DNA of 64,000 nucleotides, taken from assembly GCA_002794785.1 (NCBI GenBank), contig NBBA01000003.1, positions 1,054,001 through 1,118,000 of the forward strand, given 5' to 3'. Origin of the DNA: Coniferiporia sulphurascens (Eukaryota; Basidiomycota; Agaricomycetes; Hymenochaetales; Hymenochaetaceae). The notes below the pieces were generated by a model that saw only the letters and a list, made by a program, of their open reading frames with translations, did no database searches and was not told where the DNA came from. The position numbers and the translations under genes were made by a program. Of the stretch, positions 34,700 through 46,622 are shown one piece after another. Numbering within the stretch: the stretch's first letter is position 1; every line of letters starts with the position of its first letter.

Positions 34700-37348
34700 T
34701 TATTTCGCAGTAAGTATGTAACCTTGGTCTGCGACACCTCCGCAGTAATCTTCTGGCAGTAAAGTTGGCTCTCTCCGCGAACCTCGTTCGCTAAACCGTG
34801 TCACTGTCAGTAAATACTCAAGTTATATGCTCCAGCTCTCACATCTGGTCAACGGCTACAAGAAGGTCGTAATTGATTTCCTGGCTGACCACGGAATCGA
34901 ACTTGTACGCAGGATGGGTTCGTACGAAATTTCGCATCCATGACGCTGTAGTGAGCAGAGAGCCATTCGACCTTCGCTTGATGAGGTCAAGGTATTTATT
35001 AAGCTTCCTATTTGTCTCAGCGTCTACATCGAGCGTGTCCAGGTATGCCCTAACGAGGCCCATCAGACCGGGATAAGCATTGTCCTGTATGGATTACTGA
35101 GCCCCGCTTTCGGTTTACCCATGTGTCCACTCACTTTGCCTAATATAATCTCCTCCAGGGTCATCGATTCATATTCGTCTTCAATCGGACCCTGTGGTAC
35201 ACCGTCGGCACGCGAAGGTATGGGGAAACAGTTCTTGAGTTTCTTCTCTTTGACTTTTGCATTTCCATTATCGTCCACTGAGCAGGAACTACTTGAGGCA
35301 GAATTAGACTGTTTAGTGAAAACGTTCTTCCTGAAATAGAACTTCTCCGTGCGTGCGGCGTTACGCTTCTGAGCGGTCTGCATGTTTTCGTCAACTTTGG
35401 ATATAGGAATATACAGATTGAGGTCGAAGCTGAGTATCGCACGCGAGAGAAGGACGATAAAAACAGCGAACGCAGCGTTCTCGAAGTCGGTCAGTTGGAC
35501 TTCCATGCTTCGAAATTCAACTCTCCAACCAATGGGTGAGTTGGGAGGAGGTGGCTTGAAGCGGACTGTTTGCCAGTTGGTCGATTGAATATTCTAGCAG
35601 AACAAAGAGACCTTAACATATAACAAATTAGTAAGTAGGGATAACTAGACGCACCTCGAAGTGGTCCATGCTGTTTGCATCATCCTGGTCAATCATTTCC
35701 GAAAAAACGACGACAGGATCGCGGATGAATAAATGTGCGATATGCTTAGAAAGTAAATCATCAATGCCTTCCGGAAACAATCAGTAAGTTCGTCAATCCA
35801 TTTTTTATTAATAAATACAGTACCGTGATCTCGTAACCGTTCATAAACGGAAATATCGTGAGGCAGGGGATTATCGTTATATTCGGGTCGATTCAAAGGG
35901 TCTTCCGATATATAGAGGTCCACACTATCGTAACGCGACTTCGGAATAACGAATTTATTCTCTTTCAGGGGCTTGTGGACGTGAGGTGTGAGCTGGCGGT
36001 GCATTAAATAATATTGCATACCTTCAGGCCCCGCTCTTCCTCGGTCCGGTCATCTACGCTTCCGGCTATGACATTCCACCTACAGTCGACGTCCGCTATG
36101 TAGCCCCGATACAGAGGACTAGCCGCGGACAATGCTAGCTGAAATGAAATGACTTTAGATTCGAACGACCTTACGAAAAGAATAATGTACCATGATAGGC
36201 CCGAGCGGAATAAAAGCATCGTATAATCGACGAGCTTCAGTCACGTTACACGATTGGAATGTAAGTTGTAGACAGCTACAGCCCATGCCGAATCCCATTG
36301 CGTCCATATATATATGGTCGGTGAGCGCGGCACCGCCTTTCGCCTCTAACACAGGTGCGGAGCGCAGGGTTCAAAATTAAGAAACAACTACGATGGAGAG
36401 AGAGGACTTTACCGGAATCCTCAGGAAAAACATTGCGGTCCCAAGGGATTGTCGGGTCAACGAAGGGTCGGGGCGTTCTCTCATCAAAAAAAAGGGGAAG
36501 ATTAATTGCAACCTTTGAGCCTCTCCGGGAACGGATATTCGCGGTGAGGGTTCTGCATCCCCGATTTAGACGATTGCAGTCAGAGAGAAATACACAGACG
36601 GAGCTCACGGGAAGCGCGCGTGGGGATTTGCAATCTCCTGCGGCAAAAACAGGCTGTGACTTGAGACGGCGTTGGAAGGGTCGAAGTGCGGCTCGGTGAA
36701 TATGCCGGACGTTCCCAGGCGAGGGAAGGAAGTGATAGATACGGGAATTTCGTTATCCTCCAGGTGCTTGCGGGCAAGGCTCCGGCTAGTGAAAGTAGCC
36801 TTCAAAACCGAGTGTGATGGCTGATACTTGGATTAGATGATTACCGATAACGCATGTTACTCTCGACGGAAAGGAGATCTGCCAAAGAGCCCGTGTACGG
36901 AGACCCTGGGGTAGACTCTAGCATATAGCGACCATACTCGGGGTGAAATGTTGGAATGGCGAATCTAGATGTGCGGACGTGAGCTCTGCGGACTGAAACA
37001 AATTGCGCCCGCGACTCACTTTTCACCCGCCTCGTCGGACAAGTCGCTACAGATGCTGTTCAATTTGGCCAGGATTTCGGATTGCCGGAGCGAGAGCTTT
37101 GCATTTTTCTCTGCCTCGTCAAACGCTACCACCATATACTCCACCTAGACATGACATCAGGCCGGGTATGTAGGGCATAGCTTTGGGCTGAAGCGAACCT
37201 CATCTCCCCAGAGCAGCTCGTCGCCCTGCCTGTCCTTGAGCCTATCCCAAGTATGGAGGAATTGCGTGATGCCATGCGTTCTGACGTGCTCGGCGTACTT
37301 TTTTGCGTCGTCCCAAGAGAGGGGCGTGCCCAAAGAGAGAAGACCCAT
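34700..37348 (-). CDS. GCS1: Glutamate-cysteine ligase catalytic subunit
   Basis: Catalyses ATP-dependent formation of gamma-glutamylcysteine, the first and limiting step of glutathione synthesis, in the cytosol. Start is the ATG at 37348 ([20 protein letters not shown]). Conserved blocks: [44 protein letters not shown]-like region replaced here by [38 protein letters not shown] with the usual Gly/Cys pattern, [47 protein letters not shown] and [10 protein letters not shown]. The C-terminus reads [17 protein letters not shown], then [16 protein letters not shown] after an intron that splits the Ile codon, and ends at 34700. A Ser-rich insertion ([10 protein letters not shown]) with VKEKKLKN sits near the C-terminal third. 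About nine introns. Firm. Confidence 0.93.
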
Positions 37349-37754
37349 GGAGACAAAGGCGGGCCAATTGAACTTGGCGAGACAACGGAGGGTTGGTAAT
37401 ATAGAGAGCGGCGAGCAGCTAGTTGGGTCAGCAGCCTGACTCTATATATGGTGGCTGGCCGCATTGAATCAGCATGAAGCAAAACAAAATGTCGCGATCA
37501 TTAGTCATCCCCTTCACGCTTTGCCCCGTCCCACATTAGAAATCAGGGCCGCTTTGTAAGTGCCTCTACTTTCCATTTACGTCAACTTAAGTTGGGAGTC
37601 GCATGTGAATTTCAGATAAGATAATATAGTACGGCAGACTTGACAAGTGCTGGAGACCAAGTGTTAGCCTTGAATACACAAGCCTACGATAACTGCCACA
37701 AAAATAGTCGCTTGCCACGGCGTGGGTTAAGAAGCTTGCACGGACGGGCAATGC
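37349..37754. promoter_or_regulatory. GCS1 upstream region / ATG6 3' region
   Basis: 406 bp between the Atg6 stop and the GCS1 start, both minus. A TATATA-like element (ctatatat, about 37440-37450) lies roughly 95 bp upstream of the GCS1 ATG on that strand and might serve as its TATA box. No gene. Confidence 0.4.
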
Positions 37755-39473
37755 TCATGCTGCGGCACTCGTTGTCCACTTCAGTAAAAGCTTCAACGCC
37801 AGCAGGACGTGCCGCAGCGCACGTGTCCACGATTCGTCCACACCAAACTGGAGTTTAATAGAGACGTCGCCAATCTTATCCTTCAATATCCTGGGGATGA
37901 TCCGGGGTTAGGCCTACTCATCGAATAAAGTAAAAATATAATAAGGACAGTCGCCTCCAACGCACTGGTGAGGAAAATCAACACTCTGATCCTGAGATTT
38001 GACAAACTCCATGGCTTGTCGGAGACAGTCCAGGAATGCGACCATCGCGAAATCAAAGCGACGATTATGCAACAGCCGTCCAATATGGAGATCCCCCGAG
38101 CCATACAACTCGTAAGATGATTTATCTCCGTTCGTCTTCTCAATGCGTGAAAATGAGCCCATAGGTACCAGCCGGTAGCTTACAAGTTCCGCGTTAGTTC
38201 CGGGTCAACATAATTATTCATCGATGATTGCTCACCTCTCGAATGTATAATCCAGTTTTCGGGCGATCGTATACAGAAGTAAAAGAGCCTGTCCCCAAGC
38301 CGCATTTATCTCGGCCCATTCAACCTGAAGGGGTATGCTAATGCACGTCCTCGGATAGTAGGAACGAGGTACAGACTTACGTGAACACCGCTGACTCTCC
38401 CAAGCCTCAGACCGTTAATTGTCCCAAAGACGCCGTCATGGCCGATGCAGAATGCATCATTATAAACATTCGTACGTTCTAACTTCTCAAGTACGAGGGA
38501 GTCGTGGGCATAGGCAGCACGGAGGGATGATAGTTGAGATGCCTGCTCGGCCGCAGTAAGCAGATGCATGTTATGTGCTATCCAGAACCTGAATCGAGTT
38601 TAAAAATCAGAACGCTGGAAGTAAACTGATTATCCGGGCTTACTCAGATTCTTCTTCCTCCAACTCCTTTTCTTCTAGCTCAAGGGCTTTCAATTCCTCC
38701 TCCAGCTGCTCCTTCTCGCTTTGCGCTTCCCGAAGGTCCTCGATAGCCAATTTCTCTTCCTCTTTCAGCCTTTCTATCCGTCTCTCAACCTCGTCCACCG
38801 GTTCCTCTTCGCGCTGCTTCTCCTTCTTTAGCTCCTTCTCAAACGCCAGGTATCCGTCCCGTTCACGCATGGTATCTTTGAGCTGTTCACTCAGACCCTT
38901 TAGAAGGCTATCAGTGCATTCCGTGCACAGGGGATGGTCTAATTCCGTCCTACTGGATAGCAATGAAAAAAGCTTATTTGTAAACCTAAGTTTGTGTGAA
39001 AGGGGAGAAGTGGTACTAGTAGGAGAGAATGCATTATGTTGAGGGGCACCGGGGCTCCGTACGGCACCACCGTCGTGAGGCCCCGCCGAAGAAACGCGCG
39101 TAGCACGCGAGGCAACTTGTCCTGGGGATGGTATCTTTTGTACCACGCTATCCTGCAAAAAGACGAAGGACTCGTTGGGTGGGCCCGCCAGGGAGCGCTG
39201 AGGTTGCTTAGCCAGTGCCCTTGGAGACAAGGACGAAGGCGTTGGGGAGATACGCCCTGTCTGTGCACTAGCAACGCGTCTCCATGTATTCTTAACGTTC
39301 GTCGGCGCGGGAAGCTGATCGAGTTTGTCATTATCTGAAGAGCTCGGGCGGGGCGACAGTGGCGAGGCGAGGGTCGAAGCAAGGAGATCGTAGGAGGATG
39401 GTGTGAGGTCGGCCAGGGATGCGTCTAACTGTAAAGGCTGTCTGCATTTCTGGCATATGTAGCTCGAAGACAT
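37755..39473 (-). CDS. ATG6: Beclin 1 / Atg6 (Vps30), PI3-kinase complex subunit
   Basis: Scaffold of the Vps34 phosphatidylinositol-3-kinase complexes used in autophagy and endosomal sorting. Start is the ATG at 39473. The N-terminal CQKCRQPL is the usual zinc-ribbon-like pair, followed by a Ser/Pro-rich part and a second Cys pair CTECTDSLL (about 38920). The coiled coil is highly charged ([17 protein letters not shown], then [16 protein letters not shown]). The evolutionarily conserved domain gives [59 protein letters not shown] and [14 protein letters not shown]. The C-terminal exon reads [20 protein letters not shown] then [16 protein letters not shown], ending at 37755; its intron gtgcgt..cccag splits a Gln codon. 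Five or so introns. Firm. Confidence 0.93.
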
Positions 39474-39632
39474 CGACTTAGTTTCGTGGGCGGCAGTGGT
39501 ACGAGTGGTGGTACTTAAGTGCGACCGCTGGACTGAGGCTCGATGCGGGGACGGTCACGTGGTTATCAGCGAGCCACCCCCAGTGAGTGACGATCGCTCA
39601 GGCTGTGCCTCCCTAGCTCTTACACCTGAATA
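39474..39632. promoter_or_regulatory. Shared promoter ATG6 / DNA polymerase kappa
   Basis: 159 bp between two divergent ATGs. It includes a GACGGTCACGTGG segment (E-box-like CACGTG, about 39556). No TATA box. A short shared promoter means both genes may respond to the same factors. Confidence 0.5.
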
Positions 39633-42588
39633 ATGGACAATGGCGGGGACGACGAGACCACTCTACTCGCTGCTTCTCAAGATCCTAGTTTTTTAAGGCG
39701 TCTCGCTGGTTCCTCAAACTCCGTGAACAAAGCCGGGTGAGCGACGAAATTCATCGTTTACATTCCGAACCGAGTGACTCAACGCGTCGCGACACCGTAC
39801 GTCGTTGGATAGCCTGGCCAAAGATCAGACAGAGATAAATCGCCTAATCGCGGAAGCCTCGAAAGGGTCCAAATTTTACGATGTAAGACGACCATATAAA
39901 ATGAAGAAAGGGCCGCTGTTAACAGTATATTTCAGAATGAAAAGCGTCGAGATGCAGACTGGACAGAACGAATAAATAAAATCCTGCTACGACGAGACGA
40001 GCTCATGAGGGAATCGGACATCGGTGTGTATTCGTTTTTCTTTCTGGTGCCTGTGGGCAGAAGTCTTGACTATTTCGCTATAGGCCGAGTGGAGGCAAAG
40101 GTCGACCGTTTGGTAAGCCTCTTTCCTGCTACGAATATATCATGTCTAATTAAGGGGTAGTTCGCTGAAATGGAAGCAAAGAGGGACCTAAGCCAGACGA
40201 TCGTTCATGTTGACATGGATGCGTTTTTTGCAAATGTCGAGCTTCAATACAATCCGGACCTCAAGGACAAGCCATTTGCCGTTGTACGTCACCCCTGTAA
40301 TGAGGAAAACGAACTGTACCAACAGCGCCAATTAAGGTCGGCCTCGGTATTGTAACGACCGCCTCATACGATGTCAGAAAGTTCGGAGTACGCTCGGCTA
40401 TGCCAGGTAATACTGCTCATTGTTTGTCTGTTGATTTCTTCGCCTTCCTTACCGCGTTTAATTCAGAATTTGTCGCCAAGAAATTGTGTCCTGGACTCAT
40501 CCTTGTACCGGTTGACTACAAGAGGGTTGGCGCAGTTTCTTCGAAAGTCATGGCGGTATGTGAACAATATGATCCCACGATGCTTGTTGCAGGATGCGAT
40601 GAGAGCTATCTAAAGTAAGACATTATCATTTTGCACATTTTCTAATCTAATATATATACTAGCATCACGAACTATATGGAAGAACACAATATTGATGCGG
40701 CGGCATGCGTGGAACAGTTACGCGCCAAGATATTTGAAGAAACAAACTTGACAGCAAGCGCTGGTATTGCGCCTAACATGGTAGGTGTCTTCAACAACAT
40801 ATATATTTCCCCACCTCTCATCCTGACACAAATCAGATGCTGGCCAAGGTATGTTTCTCAAGTGCCGGCTCGTGCACGGAACTTGACATGTGTGATGGAT
40901 GAAGATCTGCTCCGATAAGGTGCATCTTGATTTCCGCTGTGGCCTTCTTTCAGAGCTTTAAGATTCTATTTCAGAACAAACCAAACGGCCAATTTCAACT
41001 GCCGTTTGAGCGTGAAGCGATAATGGAATTCATGCGAGATCTTCCGGTCCGAAAGGTTCCCGGTATCGGACGCGTTGGCGAGCGTGTTCTAGAGGCCATC
41101 GGTGTCAAGGTGCGCGGATCTGCTAGACTCTCCCTTTGGCGCCGTTGATCATTTTCTAGACCTGCGGAGATATACATGCGGCACGAGCCATTATCTGGCT
41201 GATGCCCAGAAAGTTCTCGGTCACTTTTCTATTCGAAACGCATTTAGGTATGTCGCCGACGGTGGTAAAGCCATCGCAACGCGAAGAACGCAAAAGTGTT
41301 GGAGCCTCAAGGTACGGAAAAACATCCTCGTCTATCTTATGCCATTGTGGCTTATTTAGTATTCATCCCCCAGGACGTTCAGACCCGTGCATACTAAAGA
41401 AGCCATATTCGAGAAGCTTGAATATATTGCGTCTTTACTGGAACGCGATCTTGAGACGGCAGGATGGGCAGGGAAGATCGTCATTCTCACGTATAAGCTC
41501 GATTCCTTTCGAGGTATGTGTCCTACACTCCTTTGACCAGAAGGCTCTATATGACTATCGCATCTTGTTTATCAGTGTTCACGCGCCGAGCTACATTCGA
41601 GCGGTGGATTTCCAAGAAGGAGGACCTTTTCAACGTACGAATGAATTTTCATATATGTAGAAGATTTATTTGCTAATCCTCTCTCCCTTTTGCGTGCAGA
41701 TCGGGAAGGAATTAATTAAGCCTTACCTTCCACTTCGTATCAGGTTGGTCGGCCTGCGAGTCACGGATCTTAAAGATCTTCGTGCTCCAGACGATCGAGG
41801 CATTAAGCGTGTAAGATGAACTACGAACAGCATGCGTCATACTAATGCTTTCGTTTCCCCAGTATTTCGAGTCCGAGGGCGGAGATTCGCCGACTAAGAA
41901 GAGGAAGCTGGTGCATCCGTCCGATCGAGAGAGCGAGCCTCCTGCCAGCCCCTCAAGGCGTCGCCCGGGTGTACAAGGAGTATCAACGGCTGAGCCTATC
42001 GACGTAGACGGCGACGAAGGGGAAGAGGAAGAGCTTGTCGGTGAGGCCGCCGAAGACGAAGACGAGCTTGATGACGACGATGACGACGACCAGAAGTCTG
42101 TGCGAAGAGAGCAAACACCAAAGCGTGAAGAGCAAAATGTTCCAAATTTCCGGTACAGAAACCCGGCAACCTCCGCAACGTCTGCAGTGAAGATCGGGAA
42201 TGATAGGCCAAGAAACAAGACCACAAAGCCGATTAGTGTCGCTGCACGAGGCAAGCCCGTCGTGCCACTCCCCAACAGAAGCAAAAGTGAACAGCCATTC
42301 CCCAAGCCTGAAAAGCCTTCTCGGCCGTCAACGCCCTTTCTGAAGTCGTCTGCATCGTCATCCTCAAGGAGCCGGGGAAACTCTGTGCAGCCATCCGCAT
42401 CAAGCTTGGCAGGGAAAGCCACTAAAGAACAAGAACGCGAGCGCGAAGTGCTGGTCTGCCCGATCTGCTCGCGCGAACTGGAGACGGACAACACTGGTCT
42501 GAATGCGCACATCGATTTCTGTCTGAGCAGGGGTGCGATTATGGAAGCGACGTCTGCAGCAAGGTTCGGCAAGAAAGATAAAGGGTAG
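39633..42588 (+). CDS. DNA polymerase kappa (DinB, translesion synthesis)
   Basis: Y-family polymerase that bypasses minor-groove adducts. Start ATG at 39633 ([18 protein letters not shown]). The typical N-clasp follows ([36 protein letters not shown]). The palm has [13 protein letters not shown] and CDESYLN, giving the three catalytic acidic residues; the intron at 40616 splits the Asn codon. Then [65 protein letters not shown] (helix-hairpin-helix of the thumb) and the little-finger blocks [14 protein letters not shown] and [15 protein letters not shown]. The C-terminal exon starts with an SV40-type nuclear signal PTKKRKLV, an acidic run of about ten Asp/Glu, and one Rad18-type UBZ zinc finger ([19 protein letters not shown] then DFC). 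Human pol kappa has two UBZ fingers; I see one. Many introns. Confidence 0.92.
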
Positions 42589-44273
42589 ACGATAGGCAAG
42601 AAGAAGAGGAAGAGCATGGAAGAGCGTGAAAAAAAAGGGGTGAAGAGCTTGAAGAGCCTGAACGTCTGAGGACCGATGACGATTAGTGTCAGGAAGCCGG
42701 CTGCTTTTTATCTCGTTTTTATCTTTATTCCAGTGGACAACCGGACAGCTGGACTTGTGTTGTATTGCATCGTATTGTATTGTATTACTGTAACGGTGTC
42801 GATCTGTACTAGTTGTACTATGGTAGCCATCCCCCCGCAGCTTGGGTTGTACCGGGATACTCTTTTTTCCATCTTACGGCGGGTTCTACTGGTCGGTGGA
42901 TATTAATCGGAGCAACACACTGATGTGGCGCTCTGGAGAGAAGGAGAAGGGGTGGATCAGCAGCTTCGAGGGGGCACATATCAGCCGCTCCTCCACTGTG
43001 TAGATGTAGAAGGGGCCTGGCTAACAGCACGTTCAGGGCCTGATTTTGAATATCGAAATCACGCCTACCGATCCGTCGACGGGCGAACTCCGCGGGCTGT
43101 CAGTGGGAAGTGTATCCAGACAGAGAAGATGGGGAGGAGGGGGAGAAGGGGAGTCCCGCATCCGAATCCCGACCCGGAAAGTCTCTCGGAGAGAAGAAGG
43201 AGAGAGTCAGCTGGGGACGTACATAGTACGTACGGACATCCCGCAGTAGTGGGCCAGTTGCACTAGATCCCTACCGTATTGCGCTGGAAAGAAGACCGAT
43301 CGCGCGTACCGGCGAGTTGGTCCAGGCAGCAGTAGCAGTGGCACCTACGGCCTGAGCCTGGTACCGTGCCAGCGTCCCGGGACCTCCAACCCCCCATGTG
43401 GTGCTCCCCGAGCGTCTTTTCAGGCGCATACCCAGCTCGGGACTCCGAGTCAAATCACGCACCCCCAACCTTGAACGAGTACCCAATTGATCAGTCAATA
43501 CAGTAGCGCCATCCCAGTCCGAATGCTAGTGAAATCACATTCACGAATTCGATTAGTAAAACGGCCGATATCGGTCAGGCTCAACCACTAATGGTCGTCG
43601 AGACCTTGTCCACTTGACCAAGAGTTTCAAATCGGACAAAGCCGACTTCTTTTACGAAATTTTCAGTTTCGCTCTTCTTCAATCTTTTCTCGCAGATGCA
43701 GATACAGTGGGGTTTACCCTCAAGAACAAACGGGAGGTCACGGCGTAGTTCGCGTGGCACATCGATATCGGCGATTCATCCTGGCCACGCCGCGTGACAA
43801 TAACCGTGACTGCCTCCCCGACGCGTCAGTCACATGACATCGACCCCCCGCTACTCGCAGCGCGGGTTCATACTTTACGAGTTTAGTGCAGAACGAACAA
43901 TTTAGTTAACCCGTGTAGCACTAGAAGGCCCAAGCGGCGAGCAGGACGCGCCGGTCCGATCTGTCGAAGCACGAGCGATAACCCATATGCACGCCGGGCG
44001 CCGGGCTTAGCCGTATTAATTGGCGCAGCGCATCGATAGGTTAGCTGGCCAACTGAATCGAGCGCTGCGGGCATCGCCAAACATTTGGCGCAATTAATAT
44101 TAAGTAATAACCCGAGCGTTGGTTCCTAACCGCCATCAAGCGACGAAGAAATAACTCAAATATCTCAATCTGTCCGATGCGAGCCTCTGACGTCACCGCG
44201 TCACTGCGCACGGGTATATCATTAGTATTAGCGTTAATCATCGCAATCATGTATATGTAAACGATTTGCCAGC
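42589..44273. other. Largest stretch without a recognised gene
   Basis: 1,685 bp between two convergent genes. It holds a short tandem of TATTG units (42761-42787), and open frames at 42925-43266 and 43271-43498 without known motifs. The segment 42900-43260 is GC- and Gly-codon-rich and mixes open frames without splice-consistent joins. I cannot show a gene, repeat or transposon. It may be a decayed gene or long 3' UTRs. Confidence 0.5.
42761..42787 (+). repeat. Short TATTG-type tandem
   Basis: About five imperfect units of a 5-nt motif (TATTG, with one interrupting CATCG) just downstream of the polymerase kappa 3' end. Probably neutral. Confidence 0.6.
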
Positions 44274-46008
44274 TCAGCCGTCGCAATACGAGTAGTCCGC
44301 ATACAGCCGCCTGGGCAGGGAACTAGGTACCAGCCCGCTGAGCGCCACCGTTCTCCGTGCCCGTGCGCCCAGTGGGCCCCCGAATCCGATGTCGACGGAC
44401 ACGAGGGGCAGTGGGGGCAGCTGCTCTGAGGATGGGGTCACTGGCGCCGCCACCGCCGCCACGGAGTCGGGATGGCGTCGCGGCTTGAAAATGAGGACGA
44501 TGATAAGACCGAAGATGATAAGCAGGAGAAGGAAGATGCACTTCCGCCGGCCCGTATTCTTCTGGTACCTGCAGGCGGCAAAGAAGTGAGCACGGTGAGA
44601 TTTGGGGGGGGGGGGGATGGCGGCGCCGTGGACCAGGAGTCGGGCGAAAGAGGATGGACGGCACGTGGGAGAAGTTGTGACGTGTCTTACCGTTCAGCGA
44701 TGTTGAGCTCTGTGACAGCCTCTGCCATATGCACGGAGGTCTGTTCGATGTTGTACTCAATAGAGTCGAGGAGGGTGCCCTGGTCGATGACGAGGGTGGA
44801 CAGGTCCTTGAACAGCTCGGCAAGAGCCGCGATGGACCTGGCAATCTCCGTGATCTCATGGTCGCGGGTGTGGAGGTCGGGGCCCACTTCAAGTTGCTGG
44901 TCGTCGAGGACGGAGGCTTGCTGGCCACGCACCTGCGGGATAAAGAAAAGGCGTGTTCGTCAGCGAGAAGCGGTGACGGCGGGATGACGGAGGGTATGAC
45001 GTACCGCGACCTGCACGTCCTCATCGAGGTCGGACATACCCTCCGGCCCCTTGAGCGACACTGCGCCCGAGGCCACTAATAGGTCCTGGTTCTTGATCGC
45101 GTGGCCCTGTAGCGCTGCGCACATGTATACAGCGTCCGCCGCAGATGAGCTCATGCCTGCACTCACTTTCCATGTACACCCGCTGCTTCTTCCGGAACGT
45201 CGCACTCAACTCCTGCACCTTGGCCGCCAGTCCCCGCTGCACGTTCTGCGCAGCGAGTACTTCGTGCCGCGATGGTCCCGCCTGGCTCGGAGGGAACGCA
45301 TGGGACGGGGACGACGCTGCAGATATGCCCTGGATGAGAGTCTGGCATCCGCGGAAGTCCTACACGCCCGCACGAAGCGAGTTAAAAAAAAAATAGAAGA
45401 AAAGTTTAGACAATTCAAAGAGAACCATCAAATGGAGCAGACGCCAGATGAAACAAAACGCACTCGTGTGATGTCCGTCGTCAGCGCCTCTATCTCCCGC
45501 TCCTCAGCGGACCGGTCCGCAAAGCCGGGAAGAACGTGTCTGGCATGGAGTTTCTCCAGGGCGGTAACTAACAAAGAGCATTATATCGCCAGCTTAGCGA
45601 GGGCATAGAAGGTCTAACCGACTCGGATCTATATGTACGCACTCTTTGACTGGGTGACGGCTAGGATATCATGAACCTGGTCCGAGATGTCGACCCTGTC
45701 AAAGGAAAAAAATAAGTAGCGCGCCGGGCAGAGGGCGCGTAGGTGAGACAGCACCATTTTGGAGGCAGGTCAATGTCAATGGCCAAGTGGCGGGAAGCGG
45801 AGGAGAGGGGGTCGTTGGCCGTGTGGGAGATGAGGTGTTCCTGTTCGTCGTCGGGGCGAAACGCGTCTTCGTCCGCGTAGTTGGCGGCGGCGGGGAGGAA
45901 AGGGTTCCTCCGAGCCGTTCGGGCGGTTGAATCGCGGTATGAGATGAAGAGGAGGGTGCGAGAGCGTGTTGTGGGTGCAGCGTGTTGTGAGGAGGACGAG
46001 GAGGACAT
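44274..46008 (-). CDS. TLG2: Qa-SNARE of the Tlg2 / syntaxin-16 type
   Basis: t-SNARE of the trans-Golgi network and endosomes. Start ATG at 46008; the first exon reads MSSSSSSQHAAPTTRSRTLL, then FISYRDSTARTARRNPF as in Tlg2, then LAIDIDLPPKW and VDISDQVHDILAVTQSK (Habc entry). Later exons include KLAKLHAKYALPGFADRS, QNVQRGLAAKVQELSATFRK and VDLDEDVQ-like SDLDEDVQVA. The SNARE motif is RDHEITEIARSIAALAELFK, DLSTLVIDQGTLLDSIEYN (Gln zero layer in DQG), ending TELNIAE. The TM helix is CIFLLLLIIFGLIIVLIF, preceded by basic GRRK. A luminal tail of about 65 Pro-rich residues follows and stops at 44274. An intron just before the TM exon contains a 13-nt G run on the plus strand. Firm on SNARE class. 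Confidence 0.88.
44604..44616 (+). repeat. G13 homopolymer in a TLG2 intron
   Basis: Thirteen G in a row on the plus strand, inside the intron that precedes the transmembrane exon. Such runs slip easily and may be miscounted in assemblies; it does not affect the coding frame. Confidence 0.8.
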
Positions 46009-46622
46009 GAGAGGTGATTGGCCGCGGGAACGGGCGGCGGCAGGGGAGAATTAGACTTTGAGGTACGTACATAGAAGTAATAGACCGAATGCTTTGTGCG
46101 CGCGTCCTTACCCACTTCCGACACGCCCGCATCGCATCGCATCGCATCCCTTTGTCCTTTGTCTTTTTCACTTTCTTTTTCACTCTCCTTTTAATTCGAT
46201 AAATTATGGTGCGGCGCAGTGTGCCGGTTGCGTGGCCAAGTTCCGATTCGGTATTATCGATGGAGTGCCGGGGAGAGCATAGCCATGGCGGACCAGCCAC
46301 TTGAGCTGGGCAGCCGCAGGTGACCACAACACGCCTCTGTGCCCATCTCCCATCTCTCCATCTGCCCCCATCACACCTTCTTATCCCGTCCTGCCTCTCT
46401 TTCATCTCGCGCAAAAAAAAGAACGCCCAACCACGTCCCTTCCGTCCTGTGACTCTCCGCTTTCTATAAAGCCTGCCCCCACTCCCGCTCAGGTTCCGCC
46501 AGCTCCCCCGGCTACCACTCTTCTCTCCAATCTCCTCTTTCCGCAAATCTCGGTCCGACGCGCTCCTGCTCCTTGCTCGTCGTCCCCCTCACCGACGTTG
46601 TCTCTGCCAAAGCCAGTCAACT
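46009..46622. promoter_or_regulatory. Divergent intergenic region TLG2 / Cys-rich gene
   Basis: 614 bp between two divergent starts. It holds the GCATC tandem (46129-46148), a C/T-rich region from 46320 to 46600 on the plus strand, and an A8 run near 46414. The C/T-rich part is typical of the pyrimidine leader of well-expressed fungal genes, here of the small Cys-rich gene. Confidence 0.5.
46129..46148 (+). repeat. GCATC pentanucleotide tandem, four perfect units
   Basis: Four perfect copies of GCATC, 120 bp upstream of the TLG2 start, probably within its 5' UTR or promoter. A candidate polymorphic marker. Confidence 0.85.

Noticed and set aside
41712..42617. 301-codon open frame on the minus strand, Ser-rich
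   Set aside because: Antisense shadow of the acidic 3' exon of DNA polymerase kappa; Asp/Glu codons read backwards give Ser/Leu runs.
42925..43498. Open frames resembling coding exons in the gene desert
   Set aside because: No motif, no consistent splice join and no family likeness; chance open frames in GC-rich DNA.
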